Shown here in pieces: positions 5,934 through 6,102 of a DNA stretch of 6,102 bases. The DNA comes from Gammaproteobacteria bacterium (GTDB taxonomy: Bacteria > Pseudomonadota > Gammaproteobacteria > UBA9214). Position 1 is the stretch's first letter, and every line of letters begins with the position of its first letter. Where the stretch lies: contig DAOVYA010000100.1 of assembly GCA_030635865.1 (NCBI GenBank), positions 1-6,102 of the forward strand. Direction: 5' to 3'. The notes under the pieces are model-generated. The model saw only the letters and a list, made by a program, of their open reading frames with translations. It was not told the origin of the DNA and made no database searches. Made by a program: the position numbers and the translations under genes.

Positions 5934-6102
5934 ATGCTTGAACGCCGCAACAAGGGACAACGCCGCTGGGATCTCGACACCGGGTTTCCACTGAAAGACT
6001 GCAACGGTACGACCATCATTACCGAGCGACGCCGCATGTCTGATCGTCGCCTGGATAACACCTCGCTGGAAGAACGCCTGATGATGTTCTCGGAAATGCC
6101 AC
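5934..6102 (+). CDS. Arginine-rich protein with two ERR-x4-RR motifs, 3' end missing
   Basis: A new frame starts at an ATG with a strong Shine-Dalgarno, AGGAG at 5923-5927, 6 bp upstream, and stays open for 56 codons to the window end. I cannot assign a family name. The visible part is highly basic and polar, with no signal peptide or membrane segment, so it is probably cytoplasmic. It carries two copies of the pattern E-R-R-x4-R-R, at residues 3-11 (ERRNKGQRR) and 31-39 (ERRRMSDRR), exactly 28 residues apart. Between them is DTGFPLKDCNG (15-25), and an acidic/hydrophobic stretch begins after residue 42 (NTSLEERLMMF). Small gammaproteobacterial proteins rich in DRR/ERR repeats are familiar to me as uncharacterised hypotheticals. 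Nucleic-acid binding would be a guess. The gap of 259 bp from the transporter gene suggests an independent transcription unit. Confidence 0.75.
   Translation, partial: MLERRNKGQRRWDLDTGFPLKDCNGTTIITERRRMSDRRLDNTSLEERLMMFSEMP

Overview
The window is about 6.1 kb of ordinary, gene-dense chromosome of moderate GC, most likely from a gammaproteobacterium. This rests on the conserved block proC - yggT - yggU - metX - metW - DUF4426 gene, the arrangement known from Pseudomonas and related Gammaproteobacteria, and on residue-level similarity to the pseudomonad versions as I remember them. I cannot name the genus. No transposase, integrase, CRISPR array, tRNA or rRNA was seen.

Positions 1-3431 read as one compact plus-strand operon. 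It starts with the 3' part of proC (proline biosynthesis; its start lies upstream of the window). The two-repeat membrane protein YggT (TTG start, 2 bp gap) and the small DUF167 protein YggU (GTG start, 6 bp gap) follow. After a 66 bp gap come metX and metW, which overlap by 4 bp. MetX acylates homoserine in methionine synthesis and MetW is its usual methyltransferase-like partner. The first half of the operon thus links amino-acid biosynthesis with poorly characterised housekeeping proteins.

Positions 3432-3586 hold two neighbouring palindromes, one of which resembles a REP-type element, and a good Shine-Dalgarno before a secreted DUF4426 protein (3587-4036). A possible weak terminator follows.

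Positions 4181-5674 encode an AmpG-like major facilitator transporter. This is not the gene I would expect next in the pseudomonad order (rdgB/hemW), so synteny breaks here. After a 259 bp AT-richer intergenic region with an inverted repeat and a 9 bp direct repeat, a new gene begins at 5934 and runs off the end. It encodes an arginine-rich protein with two E-R-R-x4-R-R motifs and is the least understood item in the window.

I find no convincing evidence of a previously undescribed multi-gene system. The points most worth a second look are the REP-like palindromes, the ERR-motif protein with its upstream repeats, the stop codon directly abutting the GTG start of the transporter, and the AmpG-like gene at the synteny break.
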